Shown: in pieces, positions 1 through 8,884 of the stretch | Layout of the letters: the number at the start of each line of letters is the position of its first letter | Numbering within the stretch: the stretch's first letter is position 1 | Assembly: GCF_040256645.1 (NCBI RefSeq) | Contig: NZ_CP158281.1 | Coordinates: 2,976,001-3,040,000 of the forward strand | DNA from: Brevibacterium sp. CBA3109 | Lineage (GTDB): Bacteria; Actinomycetota; Actinomycetes; Actinomycetales; Brevibacteriaceae | DNA: 64,000 nt | Direction of reading: 5' to 3' | Notes under the pieces: model-generated | Database searches by the model: none | Seen by the model: only the letters and a program-made list of their open reading frames with translations | What the model was told of the DNA's origin: nothing | Position numbers and translations under genes: made by a program

Positions 1-475
1 CGCCGGTCTTCTCGGCAACGTCGATCATCTTCGGCAGGATCGGGCTGCGTTCGTCGATGAGATCGTCACCGAGCAGAACCGCGAACGGTTCCTGGCCCAC
101 ATGCTGGCGGCCCTTGAGCACGGCGTGGCCCAGCCCCTTCGGGTCACCCTGGCGGACGTAGTGGATGTCGGCGAGTTCGGATGCGTGACGAACAGCGGCG
201 AGTTTCTCTGTGTCGCCCTTCTTCGCCAGTGCGGCCTCGAGACCGTCGACGCGGTCGAAGTGGTCCTCCAGGGGTCGCTTGTTGCGACCCGTGATCATGA
301 GAACATCCTGGAGTCCGGCATCGGCTGCCTCTTCGACGACGTATTGGATGGCCGGTTTGTCGACGACAGGCAGCATCTCCTTGGGCGTCGCCTTCGTGGC
401 GGGGAGGAAACGGGTACCCAGACCGGCCACGGGGATCACGGCCTTGCGCACTGTGCGCTGCGATTCATCACTCAT
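1..475 (-). CDS. galU: UTP-glucose-1-phosphate uridylyltransferase, N-terminal part
   Basis: Makes UDP-glucose from UTP and glucose-1-phosphate for cell-wall and glycan synthesis. The first 158 codons are present and the gene runs off the left edge. The ATG at 475 gives [20 protein letters not shown], with the nucleotide-binding loop [12 protein letters not shown] near residues 18-30, followed by [17 protein letters not shown] and the GDD motif of nucleotidyltransferases. It diverges from the 5-formyl-THF cyclo-ligase gene with about 40 bp between the starts, an arrangement common in actinobacteria. Partial only because the window ends. Confidence 0.95.
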   Translation of the reverse strand, partial: MSDESQRTVRKAVIPVAGLGTRFLPATKATPKEMLPVVDKPAIQYVVEEAADAGLQDVLMITGRNKRPLEDHFDRVDGLEAALAKKGDTEKLAAVRHASELADIHYVRQGDPKGLGHAVLKGRQHVGQEPFAVLLGDDLIDERSPILPKMIDVAEKTG

Positions 476-516
476 GCAGTTCATCTTAACCAATCACGGC
501 GTCTCCGATTAGGCTG

Positions 517-1176
517 ATGAGCGTGGATGCAGAAACTTCAAAGGCGCAATTGCGTGCACGCATACGTTCCGAACGTGCAACTCGGACTGCCACGGACCCT
601 GAATCGTCAACCGCTGCGACGAAGTCGTCGGTCGCCGAGTCTGCCTGGCGAGTGGTCGAAAGCCTGTGGCCGGACCTGGACCTGAGTGACCGTTCGGTGC
701 TCGCCTATGCCGCCCTGGCTGGCGAACCCGACATGGATTCGTTCATCGACCGGTTCCTTGCCCACGGCGGAACCGTCTACCTTCCCGTAGTCACCAAGGT
801 CGGTCATGCCCTCATGTTCGGTGCCGTCACCGAATCCATGACCACCATCGAACCTCGCGGAAAGTGGGGAATTCGTGAACCCTCCCCCACACTCACCGCC
901 CCTGACCTCCTGTCCGCCGAGGTGGCCCCTGCCCTTGCGTTCGTCCCCGCCCTCGGGTTCGGGCCCCAGGGTGCCCGCTTGGGCAACGGTGGAGGTTTCT
1001 ACGACCGCACGTTCGGCCCGCAGGGCGAGGTGCCCCTGGCAGGCAACGACCACACTGGCCTGATCTACGGAGTCTGCTTCTCGAACGAGATCGGGCTCTC
1101 AGGACTCACCGTTGAACCCTGGGACCTGCAGATCTCCCGGGCCGTGACCGATGACGGTGTTCACTCCTTCGTCTGA
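517..1176 (+). CDS. 5-formyltetrahydrofolate cyclo-ligase
   Basis: ATP-dependent conversion of 5-formyl-THF to 5,10-methenyl-THF, in the cytoplasm. The protein is 219 aa, usual for the family. The N-terminus has the conserved basic helix (KAQLRARIRSERATR, residues 9-23). The phosphate-binding signature GNGGGFYDRTF sits at residues 156-166, a version of the family G-x-G-x-G-Y-Y-D-R pattern. Start ATG at 517; the next ATG lies well inside the conserved region. Divergent from galU and followed by an fmdB-like gene on the same strand, a grouping often seen in actinobacteria. Confidence 0.93.
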   Translation: MSVDAETSKAQLRARIRSERATRTATDPESSTAATKSSVAESAWRVVESLWPDLDLSDRSVLAYAALAGEPDMDSFIDRFLAHGGTVYLPVVTKVGHALMFGAVTESMTTIEPRGKWGIREPSPTLTAPDLLSAEVAPALAFVPALGFGPQGARLGNGGGFYDRTFGPQGEVPLAGNDHTGLIYGVCFSNEIGLSGLTVEPWDLQISRAVTDDGVHSFV

Positions 1177-1380
1177 ACCGAGACGCTGATCGGCTCCAGC
1201 AGCGACTGGAATGGGGTCCACCTATGATTGTGTGTCGCCGATGCTCGATTGTGGGCCGCAGGAACCCACTCGCGCGCGTGACCCTGTGGACAAGACACGG
1301 CCGTTTGAACCGCTCACCCCAAGCGTTACTCGCGGCCAAGCGCAGTGGACTATAATCTTCTCGTCGAAGAAAGGTCTCGA

Positions 1381-1731
1381 ATGCCCGTTTACTCCTACGC
1401 CTGCAAGAGCTGTGGTCATGCTTTTGATATCCACCAAGACTTCAGCGATGACTCGCTCACGGTCTGCCCCGAATGCCAGGGACGCCTGAAAAAGGTCTTC
1501 GGCACTGTGGGAATCAGTTTCAAGGGTTCCGGCTTCTACGCCACCGACTCTCGCGCGAGCAATTCGAGCACAGTCTCCTCTTCCGCAAACGCCGACTCCT
1601 CGAGTTCGTCTGGTTCGTCGAACTCATCCAGCTCGTCAAAGGAATCGTCGAGCTCTTCGGATTCGTCTTCATCGACATCGAGCTCACCGGCCAAGAGCAC
1701 CCCGGCAGCCAGCAGCACCCCAGCCAGCTGA
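1381..1731 (+). CDS. FmdB family zinc-ribbon protein with Ser-rich tail
   Basis: Small putative regulatory protein (116 aa). The first 45 residues form a zinc ribbon: MPVYSYACKSCGHAF gives the first C-x2-C and CPEC the second, ending in the family sequence FKGSGFYATD. The rest is an almost pure Ser/Thr/Ala/Pro low-complexity tail of about 60 residues. I chose ATG 1381 because FmdB proteins start MPxYxY and a GAAGAAAGG-type ribosome site lies just upstream; an earlier in-frame ATG at 1345 would add an unconserved leader. Molecular function in actinobacteria is not known. Confidence 0.88.
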   Translation: MPVYSYACKSCGHAFDIHQDFSDDSLTVCPECQGRLKKVFGTVGISFKGSGFYATDSRASNSSTVSSSANADSSSSSGSSNSSSSSKESSSSSDSSSSTSSSPAKSTPAASSTPAS

Positions 1732-1974
1732 CTCCGTCGCCATCGTGCCGACACCTTGACCGGCTCTCGATGCAACGCATGTGCCGTCCGGTTTCACGAC
1801 AGTGCTTGTGCCTGCAGCACGACATCGCTTGTACCCAGACTCGTTATCGACCCGCACTGCAGCTGTGGACTGACCGCACACTCATGGGCGATTGGCCTGT
1901 GGACACATGACGGCTGTCCACAGGCATTGCCTGCTCCCTTGCCCCGAGCATCTGCGCACAACCAGGCTCAAGAC

Positions 1975-2604
1975 ATGGGAATCATGCACCGCATCAGAGC
2001 CAGAGCGTCAACCTGGTCGAAGTCCTCACGGGTCAAACCACAGCGGATCGCCGCGGCTGTCTGCTTCGCATGTGCATGTGCACTCGTGGTCTGGATCCTC
2101 ACCCCGGACCAGGGCGGAACGTCCATCGTCGTGGCCAACAGGAATCTGCCTCCAGGAACTGAACTTCGATCTCAGGACCTGACGGTTGTCGAATTTCCGA
2201 CACAGCTTGTCCCGGACAAGGCTTTCACTTCAATCTCAGACGCCGATCACCAGCGAACCTCGGCTGGATTGTCTCGGGGTTCACCGCTGACGCAGTCGAC
2301 GGTTCTCGACCAGCAGGCGCTGCCGGAAGGCAGTACAGATCTGCTCATGCCAGTGCGCTTGGCCGACGATGCTTCGGCAGCACTCCTGCAGCCAGGACAG
2401 CGAATCCGCCTGTTCAGCTCACTCCCGGATGGGGGCTCTGATGTCGTCGTGAAGGAAGTGACAATAGCCCGACTGGTCGACAAAGGCGATGGCATTTCCG
2501 CTGAAACAGGGCAGCTTGTCTCGGTGATATTGTCCTCGGATGATGCCGAAAGGATCGCAGAATTCGCCGGGATGCCAATCAGCTTCGCCATCCTTCCGCG
2601 CTGA
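1975..2604 (+). CDS. SAF domain membrane-anchored protein (CpaB/FlgA-like)
   Basis: About 209 aa. A basic N-terminus is followed by one transmembrane segment (roughly residues 21-39, AAAVCFACACALVVWIL) and then a SAF/CpaB-like domain beginning VVANRNLPPGTELRSQDLTV. SAF domains occur in Flp pilus assembly protein CpaB/RcpC and in flagellar FlgA. No pilus genes are adjacent, so the role is unknown. The start is uncertain: ATG 1975 or ATG 1984 are both plausible, neither with a strong ribosome site. The reading frame is open back to 1756, but that stretch codes for an unlikely Cys-rich leader. Confidence 0.75.
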   Translation: MGIMHRIRARASTWSKSSRVKPQRIAAAVCFACACALVVWILTPDQGGTSIVVANRNLPPGTELRSQDLTVVEFPTQLVPDKAFTSISDADHQRTSAGLSRGSPLTQSTVLDQQALPEGSTDLLMPVRLADDASAALLQPGQRIRLFSSLPDGGSDVVVKEVTIARLVDKGDGISAETGQLVSVILSSDDAERIAEFAGMPISFAILPR

Positions 2605-2809
2605 TTCAACGCTGAACCGCTGCCGAGACCCGTATGACCACCGGCCGCCCTCACTGCCCCGATTCGCCCCTGACTAACCAAGTCTTTTCGCGGCAGATAG
2701 CTCGCATGTCTTCGACGCAAAGTCGAGTTACCTGTGTGTATCATATAGTCGTAATAGAAGTGTTTCACACCGTATTGATGTTGACATATGCGCCGAAAGG
2801 GTGCCTCTA

Positions 2810-3286
2810 ATGCTTAAAGGCTTCAGAGACTTCATTCTCCAAGGAAATGTCGTCGAACTCGCAACCGCGGTGATCATCGGCGGCGCCTTCACTGGAATCG
2901 TGACGGCCTTCTCCGATAAGATCATCAGTCCGCTGATCGCTGCCGTCGGTGGCGCGGACGGGCCTGCGCTGTCCTTCCAGATCAAGGAGAACGTCCCAGA
3001 GACGACCATTGACCTGGGCGCTGTGATCACTGCTGCGATCAACTTCCTGATCGTCGCCGCCATCGTCTACTTCATCATCATCGTCCCGATGAACAAGCTC
3101 AACGAGCTGCGCAAGCGCGGAGCTCCGGAGGAAGAAGTTCCTCCGACCACCGAGGATCTGCTCGGCGACATCCGCGAAATCCTTCGCACCCAGGCGGCCA
3201 CCACCGTCGGTGGTCCTGCCGAAGGTCCTGCCGGCACCGCCGGCCCGTTTGACGATACCGAACCGACGACGCCCCCGCGCCACTGA
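2810..3286 (+). CDS. mscL: large-conductance mechanosensitive channel
   Basis: Osmotic safety valve of the cytoplasmic membrane. 158 aa, slightly longer than E. coli MscL (136) because of a Thr/Pro/Gly-rich C-terminal tail. The N-terminus MLKGFRDFILQGNVVELA is the conserved amphipathic helix, followed by the pore helix (ATAVIIGGAFTGIVTAF) and a second membrane helix (INFLIVAAIVYFIIIVPMN), then KRGAPEEEVPPTTEDLL. ATG 2810 is preferred over GTG 2801 because the GAAAGG ribosome site at about 2795-2800 is well spaced only from the ATG. A strong hairpin follows at 3301. Confidence 0.95.
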   Translation: MLKGFRDFILQGNVVELATAVIIGGAFTGIVTAFSDKIISPLIAAVGGADGPALSFQIKENVPETTIDLGAVITAAINFLIVAAIVYFIIIVPMNKLNELRKRGAPEEEVPPTTEDLLGDIREILRTQAATTVGGPAEGPAGTAGPFDDTEPTTPPRH

Positions 3287-3300
3287 TTGGTGCCAGGGCA

Positions 3301-3340
3301 ACGATGGCTCGTTTCCCTCTTGGGGAGACGGGCCATCGTC
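3301..3340. terminator. hairpin between convergent mscL and the 79-codon gene
   Basis: Stem ACGATGGC (3301-3308) pairs with GCCATCGT (3332-3339); inside it TTTCCC pairs with GGGGAG, with wobble pairs. It sits 15 bp after the mscL stop and about 95 bp before the end of the gene on the opposite strand, so it may serve mscL or both. Confidence 0.7.
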
Positions 3341-3434
3341 ATGGTCAGGCTCGATCGGTCGTGCTCGGGTTCAGTTGGTCTTGTTCCGACTCAGTTGCTC
3401 CTCACCCCTCAAAGAGGGGAGACGTCGGGCCAGG

Positions 3435-3674
3435 TCACCAGTGCGGGGGCTTCTGTGCCCGGTAGTAGTCGGCGCTGAAGCCCGGGTTGCCGGTCTCGGC
3501 CTCATTGCGCAGCGTGGCACGATACTTCCGCACTGCCGCCTCGAGTCGCGCCTTCTTCTGCTGGCTCGTCTCCTGCTCCTCTTCAGGTGCACGTTCAGTG
3601 CAGTGATCGGCAGGTTCCGCGGCGTGTGCATGCTCGTCCTCAGGCGATTGTGCCCCGAGGGTTTCATCACTCAT
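3435..3674 (-). CDS. small conserved-looking protein ending KPPHW, coupled to the DUF4011 gene
   Basis: 79 aa, not assigned to a family I recognise. The N-terminal 35 residues are acidic and disordered-looking (MSDETLGAQSPEDEHAHAAE). The C-terminal part is basic and helical (QQKKARLEAAVRKYRATLRN) and ends with an aromatic tail (FSADYYRAQKPPHW). ATG 3674 overlaps the end of the large upstream gene by 8 nt (ATGAGTGA), so translation is probably coupled. A start at 3689 (MACNEMSDE) is also open. The overlap and the ordered tail suggest a real gene that may work with the DUF4011 protein; its function is unknown. Confidence 0.65.
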   Translation of the reverse strand: MSDETLGAQSPEDEHAHAAEPADHCTERAPEEEQETSQQKKARLEAAVRKYRATLRNEAETGNPGFSADYYRAQKPPHW

Positions 3675-6600
3675 CTCGTTGCAAGCCATCCGTGCGCGGC
3701 TCGACATCGGCTGCACTCGGACGTTCCTCCTCAGCACCAGCATCACTGGCAGCAGTCTCCTGCACACCAGTGATGGACTCGGAGAATCCACGAGGATTCT
3801 CCTGTGTGCTGCCGGGTACAACCTGCGCGTCGGGGCTCGACACCTGGTCATTGCTCGCGGTCTCGATCAGACCCGCCTGACGCAGCTCGTCGGCCCTGAT
3901 CTTCCCAGTGTCGAAGGTGGGAACGACCTCTTCCTCCATGGGACTGTGCTGATGCGATTGGGGAACCAGCACCTCGGCGCCGGTGACTCGTTTGGCTTGT
4001 GCATGCCGCTGACGGTAGCGATCCACGGCCGCCTGCAGCTGGGAGTCTCCGCGACCGGAGTTGCCTTTCTGAGCCAGAGCCGTGCGCAGCAGATCCTTGA
4101 TCTCACCGTCACCACGGACGACGGCATCGGACTGGACCCAGTCGATCATTGCGTCAAGGCCAGAGTCCGAGTACTTGTGCATGGGCAGACCCGGCACCAG
4201 TTTGGGCCGGCTGCCGGTCCGGCCCACGACGACCGAGGCGGCACGAGCCGCGTTGAGGACAGCCTGCGGACTCATCTTCTCGACCGTGGACTTCCACGCC
4301 TCGAAGATCTTCTCGGACTCCGATTGCGGATCGACGAAGGCATCTGTGGACCACATGCGCATGAACTTCCACCCGCGACGGGCCAACTGTTCGGGCACGA
4401 CGCGGTCGCGCTGGCGCAGGCTGCGGACGGAGGCGTATTCCGGTCCGTCTCCGGCTACGGCGATGATCATTCCGTGCTCGTCCTCGGTCGAATTCGCCAC
4501 CGCCAGATCGATCCCGTTGTAATGTTCATGAGCGACCACGCCGAGCTGCAGCAGACGATCAGCGATGTCGTTGAACAGCGGATCGTAGATCTCGCCGTGC
4601 GGCCCCGGCTGTCTGACGCCACCGGCGGCCACCTCGTCGAGCAGTCGTGGGAGCAGAACCGCTCCCCCGGTGAGTCTGTTCTTATCGAAGTCATCGGCTT
4701 CGATGCTTGAGACCACGGTGAGGCGTTTGCGCGCCCGGGTCATCGTGGCCGCAAGGATCCGCTCCCCATCGGGACCGGACAGCGCGCCGAAGTCGTGGAT
4801 GACGCGACCGTGGACGGTCCGCCCGTAGCCGAAGCTGAAGATCACTGCATCGCGGGACATGCCCTGGACTCGTTCGGCATCGGTGACCACGAAGGGTTCC
4901 TTGCTCGAATCGCTGAAGAATGCCGCAACATAGGGCAGATCCTTCATGGCCCGAGAAATCGCGGTGGCAACGCGCTGTGCGTGATGCGCGGTCAGCGCGA
5001 CGACGGCCAGTGACTCACGTGAACGGTTCCGGGCGTGCTTGAGCACGAGCTCGACGACCCGCTTGACCTCGGCGTCAGGGCTCTCGACACGACCGGTGCC
5101 GATGTCCGTCGGGCCCCTGCCGTCTGCGACGTAGGAGAACTCGAGGCCGGTGCCCTCACCGGTGTGCGCGGTCGGCATCGTTGTGATCGTGGAATCGTAG
5201 AAGTGCCGGTTCGCCAAATCGATGAGACCCACCGGCGACTGACGGTAGGAGTTCGACAGTTCCATTCGAGGCAGGAACTCGCCGAGGCGCTCTTGCACTG
5301 AGCTCGGATGATTCCCCTCGTCCATTCCCCAGCGCTCAACCGCGATCGAGAAGGGACGTGGTCCCAGCAGTCTGGAATCGCCCAGTGAGATGACCTGCCG
5401 GGCCCGGGTGATGGCAGGCACCACGTCGGGGACCGAAAGGCGGCCGGCATCGGCGATGACCACTGCGTCGAAGAGCGGCAGTGCGGAGAAGAGCTCGGGC
5501 ACTGAGTACGGGCTGGCCATCCACACCGGTGCGAGAGTCGTCAGCAGTTCGGGAGCCCGTGTCGACATGGTCTGCACAGAGGTGTGCGGGGAGAGCATCT
5601 CCTGTTTGATGACTCCGGCGGAGATCGGGTCGTTGTCGATTCCCCGTTTCCACGCCTGGGCATGGTTGTACCGCAGGCGGCCCGCACCTGCTGCGACGAA
5701 GGCACGGTCGTTCTCGCGGAAGCCTTCAGCCACCTGGTGCAATGCGGCACCATCGTGACGTCCCACCTGCGGATCCTCGCTGGCCATCCTCTGCAGAACG
5801 GACGCCCAGTAGGCCAGATCGAACTCTTGTCCGACGAGCGTGGTGTCGACTTTGCGGCGGCGCAGGTCAGTGAGCAGATCAGACAGGCCCTCGTCCGTCA
5901 GCTCGCGCTGAATTCGGGATCGTTCCGGAAGTTCGGCAAGGTTCTCCGAGTCACGGCCCATGGCTTCGGTTCGTGCCTGCAGCTCTTCGATGAGCATTGA
6001 ACTCAGGTCGCCGCCATCGGGGGTGGTCTCCAGAATGGGAGCGATCTTGGCAATGTCGGCCTCAACGTCCTGCAGGATCTCATCGGCTTCGACGACGCCG
6101 CGAGGGATCTGCGGGCGACCGTCATGACCGGCGAGGTCTTGGAGCACGATGCGCTGGGACCGGACATCGATCAGCGCCGAATGCAGGTCGCTGACATCGG
6201 CGCCGGGGCGCAGGAACTCGTTCGCAGACTTCTTCTGGCGCTTGCGCTGGAGCAGGCCCATCTCGACGCCGACCTCGGAACGGTATTCTGCGGTTCCGGT
6301 CGCGGCGATGAGATCGTCGAGTCTGTGATCGTAGATGTCGGGGGCGAAGTTGTCGAGGGTCGTGCGCACCCGCAGCAGCACCTTGATCGCACGTGACCAG
6401 TCAGCGAGGTTGCGGCGGGGGTTCAGTTTGGCTTTGGACAGAACTGGCTCGACGGCCTTGACCAGGTCAGGGATGGTCCGCCCGAGACGCTCGGCGACGG
6501 TTCGTGCGGCTTCGGCTTCTTCGACTGATTTCAGGTCCGCGCCAAACCAGACGGTGTCCTCGACATCGAGGGTGAAGGCGCCCAATGATGCCAGCTCGCT

Positions 6601-8571
6601 GAGCTTTCCGCGCAGACCGTTGCGACGGTCATCGCTGGCGCCGAGGAGATCTTCACCGAATCGGACAGGGGTCTGCGGAGAATTCTCGCCGGAGGTCAGT
6701 TCCGCCAGGTGCTGCATCGTCTCGTAGACGGACACGTCCCAGGGCTCACGCCGACGATGCAGTGAGGAGACATGTTCGCTCAGTGTCTCGCGCTGTTCGT
6801 TGAGTTCGTTGAGCAGCCCGCTCAGGTCGGGGCGTTCGGCCTTCTCAGCTGATCCGATGAGGCCGACGAGCTGGTCCCTGATCGCGCCGGTGCCCTGGCG
6901 GGTGTCCACCGCGAATTCTGAGAGTCCGACCTCGCCGAGGCGGGAGGAGAAATCGTCGAGCGCGTCCGCTGTCTGGGCCAGGAAGAGAACGCTTTTTCCT
7001 GTGTGGGCAAGTGTTGTGGCCACCGCGACTGCGACCTGGGTGGCACCGGTCCCGGGTGGGGTGTCAACGACGACGGAGCGCCCGGAGACTGCGGCGTCGA
7101 CGACGGCCTGCTGGTCACCGTCGACATCGATGACGAGGAACTCTTCCTGGGGTTTGCGATCAGGGAGAGGTGTGACGGGTTCCTTGAGTGCGGCCGGAAC
7201 GACATCATCATTGTCGGATTCGGCAGCGCCCGGACCTGCAGAGCTGTTCGTGTCCGCCTCGGATTCTGTGCTCTGGACTTCCGCGGTCTCTGATGCTGCG
7301 GCCTCTGACGCTTCGGCGTCAGGTTTCTCACCGGCAGCAGCACCCGTCGTCGCCTCTGCTTTGCCAGCAGCGACCGTCGGCGCTGAGCCTGATGTCTTCG
7401 AGTCCGCCGACTTCGACTCAGTTGATTTCGGGTCCGTCGACTTCGGGTCAGTTGCGTCAGTCTCATCGGTGTCCTGATTCGACTGTGCACTCTCATCGCC
7501 CCCAGCACCACCCGCTGCGGAGTCCTCCTCTGCGATGCTCTCGGCTGCGGTGTCGGCAGCCGCAGATTTCTTGTCCGCATCGGTCGAAGTGGCCTCGGCG
7601 GACGTGGAGTCAACCGAGGAGGCCTGGGCCGATGCGGTGGTGGCTGAAGCGGATTCCGCTGAGCCTTCGGCCAGGTCCTTCGCATCCTCGGGCAGAGTGC
7701 CGTCAGTGATCGGTACAGTCGGTTGAGAGAAGTCGTCGTCGCCATCGGCTGCGCCGGGGCCAGGGGTCGGGTGTTTGTCGGCATCCGGCGCGATGTCCTG
7801 ACGCGCTTCCTGCTGCGGAGTCGGAACGTAGGACGGGCCGCCGAGCGCGCCTCGCACGTCTTCGTCGCCGGCGAGTGCGCGAAGGATCGGGTGCTGTGTG
7901 GGCAGATAGTCCGTGGTGAACGGGTTCGCGATGTTCGCGAACGTCGACACTACGAAACGATGGTTGATGCGCAGCCCGGGCACTGGCTGCGCGAGATCGC
8001 GGAGGCGGTCCAGGGCCGGCCCCGGGTCGAAGCCGTGTGGGCCTCCCGTGGCGTCGACCCATTCGTCGACGGGAACGTCGAGGTCGTAGACCTCGGCCAG
8101 GTGCTGGACCAAGGCGGGGTTGATCATGATCCCGTCGCCCAGCACGATCTCGAAGTCCTCGACACGGGAGCCGCGGGGAACGAGCGTGACATGGCGCATC
8201 ACGACGGGGGCATTGAACTTGTACTTTGAGTCTTTTTCCGTCCACGAAGCGAAGCCGATCGCCAGGTGCGCCGTCTGAATTCCGCGTTCATTGTCGAGCT
8301 GTTCGGCCTTCGACCGGATCGACCTCGCTCGGCGGCGTGCGTCAGCGAGGACCTCGTGGTCACGAACCAGGCTGGAGAGTCGGGTGGCCCGACCGGCCAG
8401 AAGCTGAGCTAAACCAGACGGGTGGGCTCCAGAGAGATCGATGCTGCCATCACGCGAATCCCGGAAATGGAGCATAGTGTCGCGGCCGCCCAGCTGGGCG
8501 GCCTGCTGTTTCCACTCGGCATAGACATCGTCGAGTTCTGGGAACTGATCGTCAACAACGGAATCTGGCAC
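3667..8571 (-). CDS. giant DUF4011-type helicase/nuclease-like protein with degenerate active sites
   Basis: 1634 aa. Residues 15-60 match the DUF4011 pattern (YAEWKQQAAQLGGRDTMLHF, then DLSGAHPSGLAQLLAGR). Residues about 265-458 are a Ser/Thr/Ala/Glu/Asp low-complexity insert. An SF1-helicase-like core follows: Walker A position DTPPGTGATQ at 503-512, where the usual GK(T/S) lysine is Ala; Walker B position VVIADAGR near 1040 instead of a DEx-type motif; motif VI region TMTRARKRLTVVSS. The C-terminus (about 1350-1430) resembles the Vsr-like REase domain that ends such helicases (GIDLAV, then MRMWSTDAF), but its usual E-x-D/G strand reads AVAGDG. It is probably a non-ATP-hydrolysing scaffold or a very divergent enzyme. 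No DNA-modification or defence gene is adjacent. Confidence 0.85.
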   Translation of the reverse strand: MPDSVVDDQFPELDDVYAEWKQQAAQLGGRDTMLHFRDSRDGSIDLSGAHPSGLAQLLAGRATRLSSLVRDHEVLADARRRARSIRSKAEQLDNERGIQTAHLAIGFASWTEKDSKYKFNAPVVMRHVTLVPRGSRVEDFEIVLGDGIMINPALVQHLAEVYDLDVPVDEWVDATGGPHGFDPGPALDRLRDLAQPVPGLRINHRFVVSTFANIANPFTTDYLPTQHPILRALAGDEDVRGALGGPSYVPTPQQEARQDIAPDADKHPTPGPGAADGDDDFSQPTVPITDGTLPEDAKDLAEGSAESASATTASAQASSVDSTSAEATSTDADKKSAAADTAAESIAEEDSAAGGAGGDESAQSNQDTDETDATDPKSTDPKSTESKSADSKTSGSAPTVAAGKAEATTGAAAGEKPDAEASEAAASETAEVQSTESEADTNSSAGPGAAESDNDDVVPAALKEPVTPLPDRKPQEEFLVIDVDGDQQAVVDAAVSGRSVVVDTPPGTGATQVAVAVATTLAHTGKSVLFLAQTADALDDFSSRLGEVGLSEFAVDTRQGTGAIRDQLVGLIGSAEKAERPDLSGLLNELNEQRETLSEHVSSLHRRREPWDVSVYETMQHLAELTSGENSPQTPVRFGEDLLGASDDRRNGLRGKLSELASLGAFTLDVEDTVWFGADLKSVEEAEAARTVAERLGRTIPDLVKAVEPVLSKAKLNPRRNLADWSRAIKVLLRVRTTLDNFAPDIYDHRLDDLIAATGTAEYRSEVGVEMGLLQRKRQKKSANEFLRPGADVSDLHSALIDVRSQRIVLQDLAGHDGRPQIPRGVVEADEILQDVEADIAKIAPILETTPDGGDLSSMLIEELQARTEAMGRDSENLAELPERSRIQRELTDEGLSDLLTDLRRRKVDTTLVGQEFDLAYWASVLQRMASEDPQVGRHDGAALHQVAEGFRENDRAFVAAGAGRLRYNHAQAWKRGIDNDPISAGVIKQEMLSPHTSVQTMSTRAPELLTTLAPVWMASPYSVPELFSALPLFDAVVIADAGRLSVPDVVPAITRARQVISLGDSRLLGPRPFSIAVERWGMDEGNHPSSVQERLGEFLPRMELSNSYRQSPVGLIDLANRHFYDSTITTMPTAHTGEGTGLEFSYVADGRGPTDIGTGRVESPDAEVKRVVELVLKHARNRSRESLAVVALTAHHAQRVATAISRAMKDLPYVAAFFSDSSKEPFVVTDAERVQGMSRDAVIFSFGYGRTVHGRVIHDFGALSGPDGERILAATMTRARKRLTVVSSIEADDFDKNRLTGGAVLLPRLLDEVAAGGVRQPGPHGEIYDPLFNDIADRLLQLGVVAHEHYNGIDLAVANSTEDEHGMIIAVAGDGPEYASVRSLRQRDRVVPEQLARRGWKFMRMWSTDAFVDPQSESEKIFEAWKSTVEKMSPQAVLNAARAASVVVGRTGSRPKLVPGLPMHKYSDSGLDAMIDWVQSDAVVRGDGEIKDLLRTALAQKGNSGRGDSQLQAAVDRYRQRHAQAKRVTGAEVLVPQSHQHSPMEEEVVPTFDTGKIRADELRQAGLIETASNDQVSSPDAQVVPGSTQENPRGFSESITGVQETAASDAGAEEERPSAADVEPRTDGLQRDE

Positions 8572-8678
8572 AATTCGACCCTAACGAGAAATTTCACTTA
8601 ATAGTTGCTGGCACACCGTGAAACATCCAGGTTTCTTCTACGCTACACTGGGTGGTCGTGGTTGAAGAAGACCACAAC

Positions 8679-8751
8679 GCCCCCGTAGCTCAGGGGATAG
8701 AGCACCGCTCTCCTAAAGCGGGTGCCGGCAGTTCGAATCTGCCCGGGGGCG
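8679..8751 (+). tRNA. tRNA-Arg, anticodon CCT
   Basis: Cloverleaf by eye: acceptor GCCCCCG (8679-8685) pairs with CGGGGGC (8744-8750), D-arm GCTCAGGGGATAGAGC, anticodon stem CCGCT/AGCGG around loop CTCCTAA (anticodon CCT, reads AGG), T-arm GGCAG-TTCGAAT-CTGCC, discriminator G at 8751. CCA is not encoded. Confidence 0.95.
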
Positions 8752-8800
8752 CAGAAGCAGTCACACGTCAGCTTGTTCTCGTGCTCACCTTTGCGATGCC

Positions 8801-8842
8801 GGATCCCGCCTGCATCGGCTCGTGGCCGTGCAGGCGGGATCC
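8801..8842. terminator. perfect 14-bp stem hairpin downstream of tRNA-Arg
   Basis: GGATCCCGCCTGCA (8801-8814) and TGCAGGCGGGATCC (8829-8842) are exact reverse complements around a 14-nt loop. It lies between the tRNA and the convergent usp gene and could end both. No strong T-run on either side. Confidence 0.7.
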
Positions 8843-8884
8843 AGTAGGAATCATCGAGTGATCACAGTTCCTTCGCCACGGCCT

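Noticed and set aside
1756..1974. Longer N-terminus for the SAF-domain protein
   Set aside because: The extra residues are Cys/His-rich without homology and overlap the region just after the FmdB gene; the hydrophobic anchor lies near the later ATGs.
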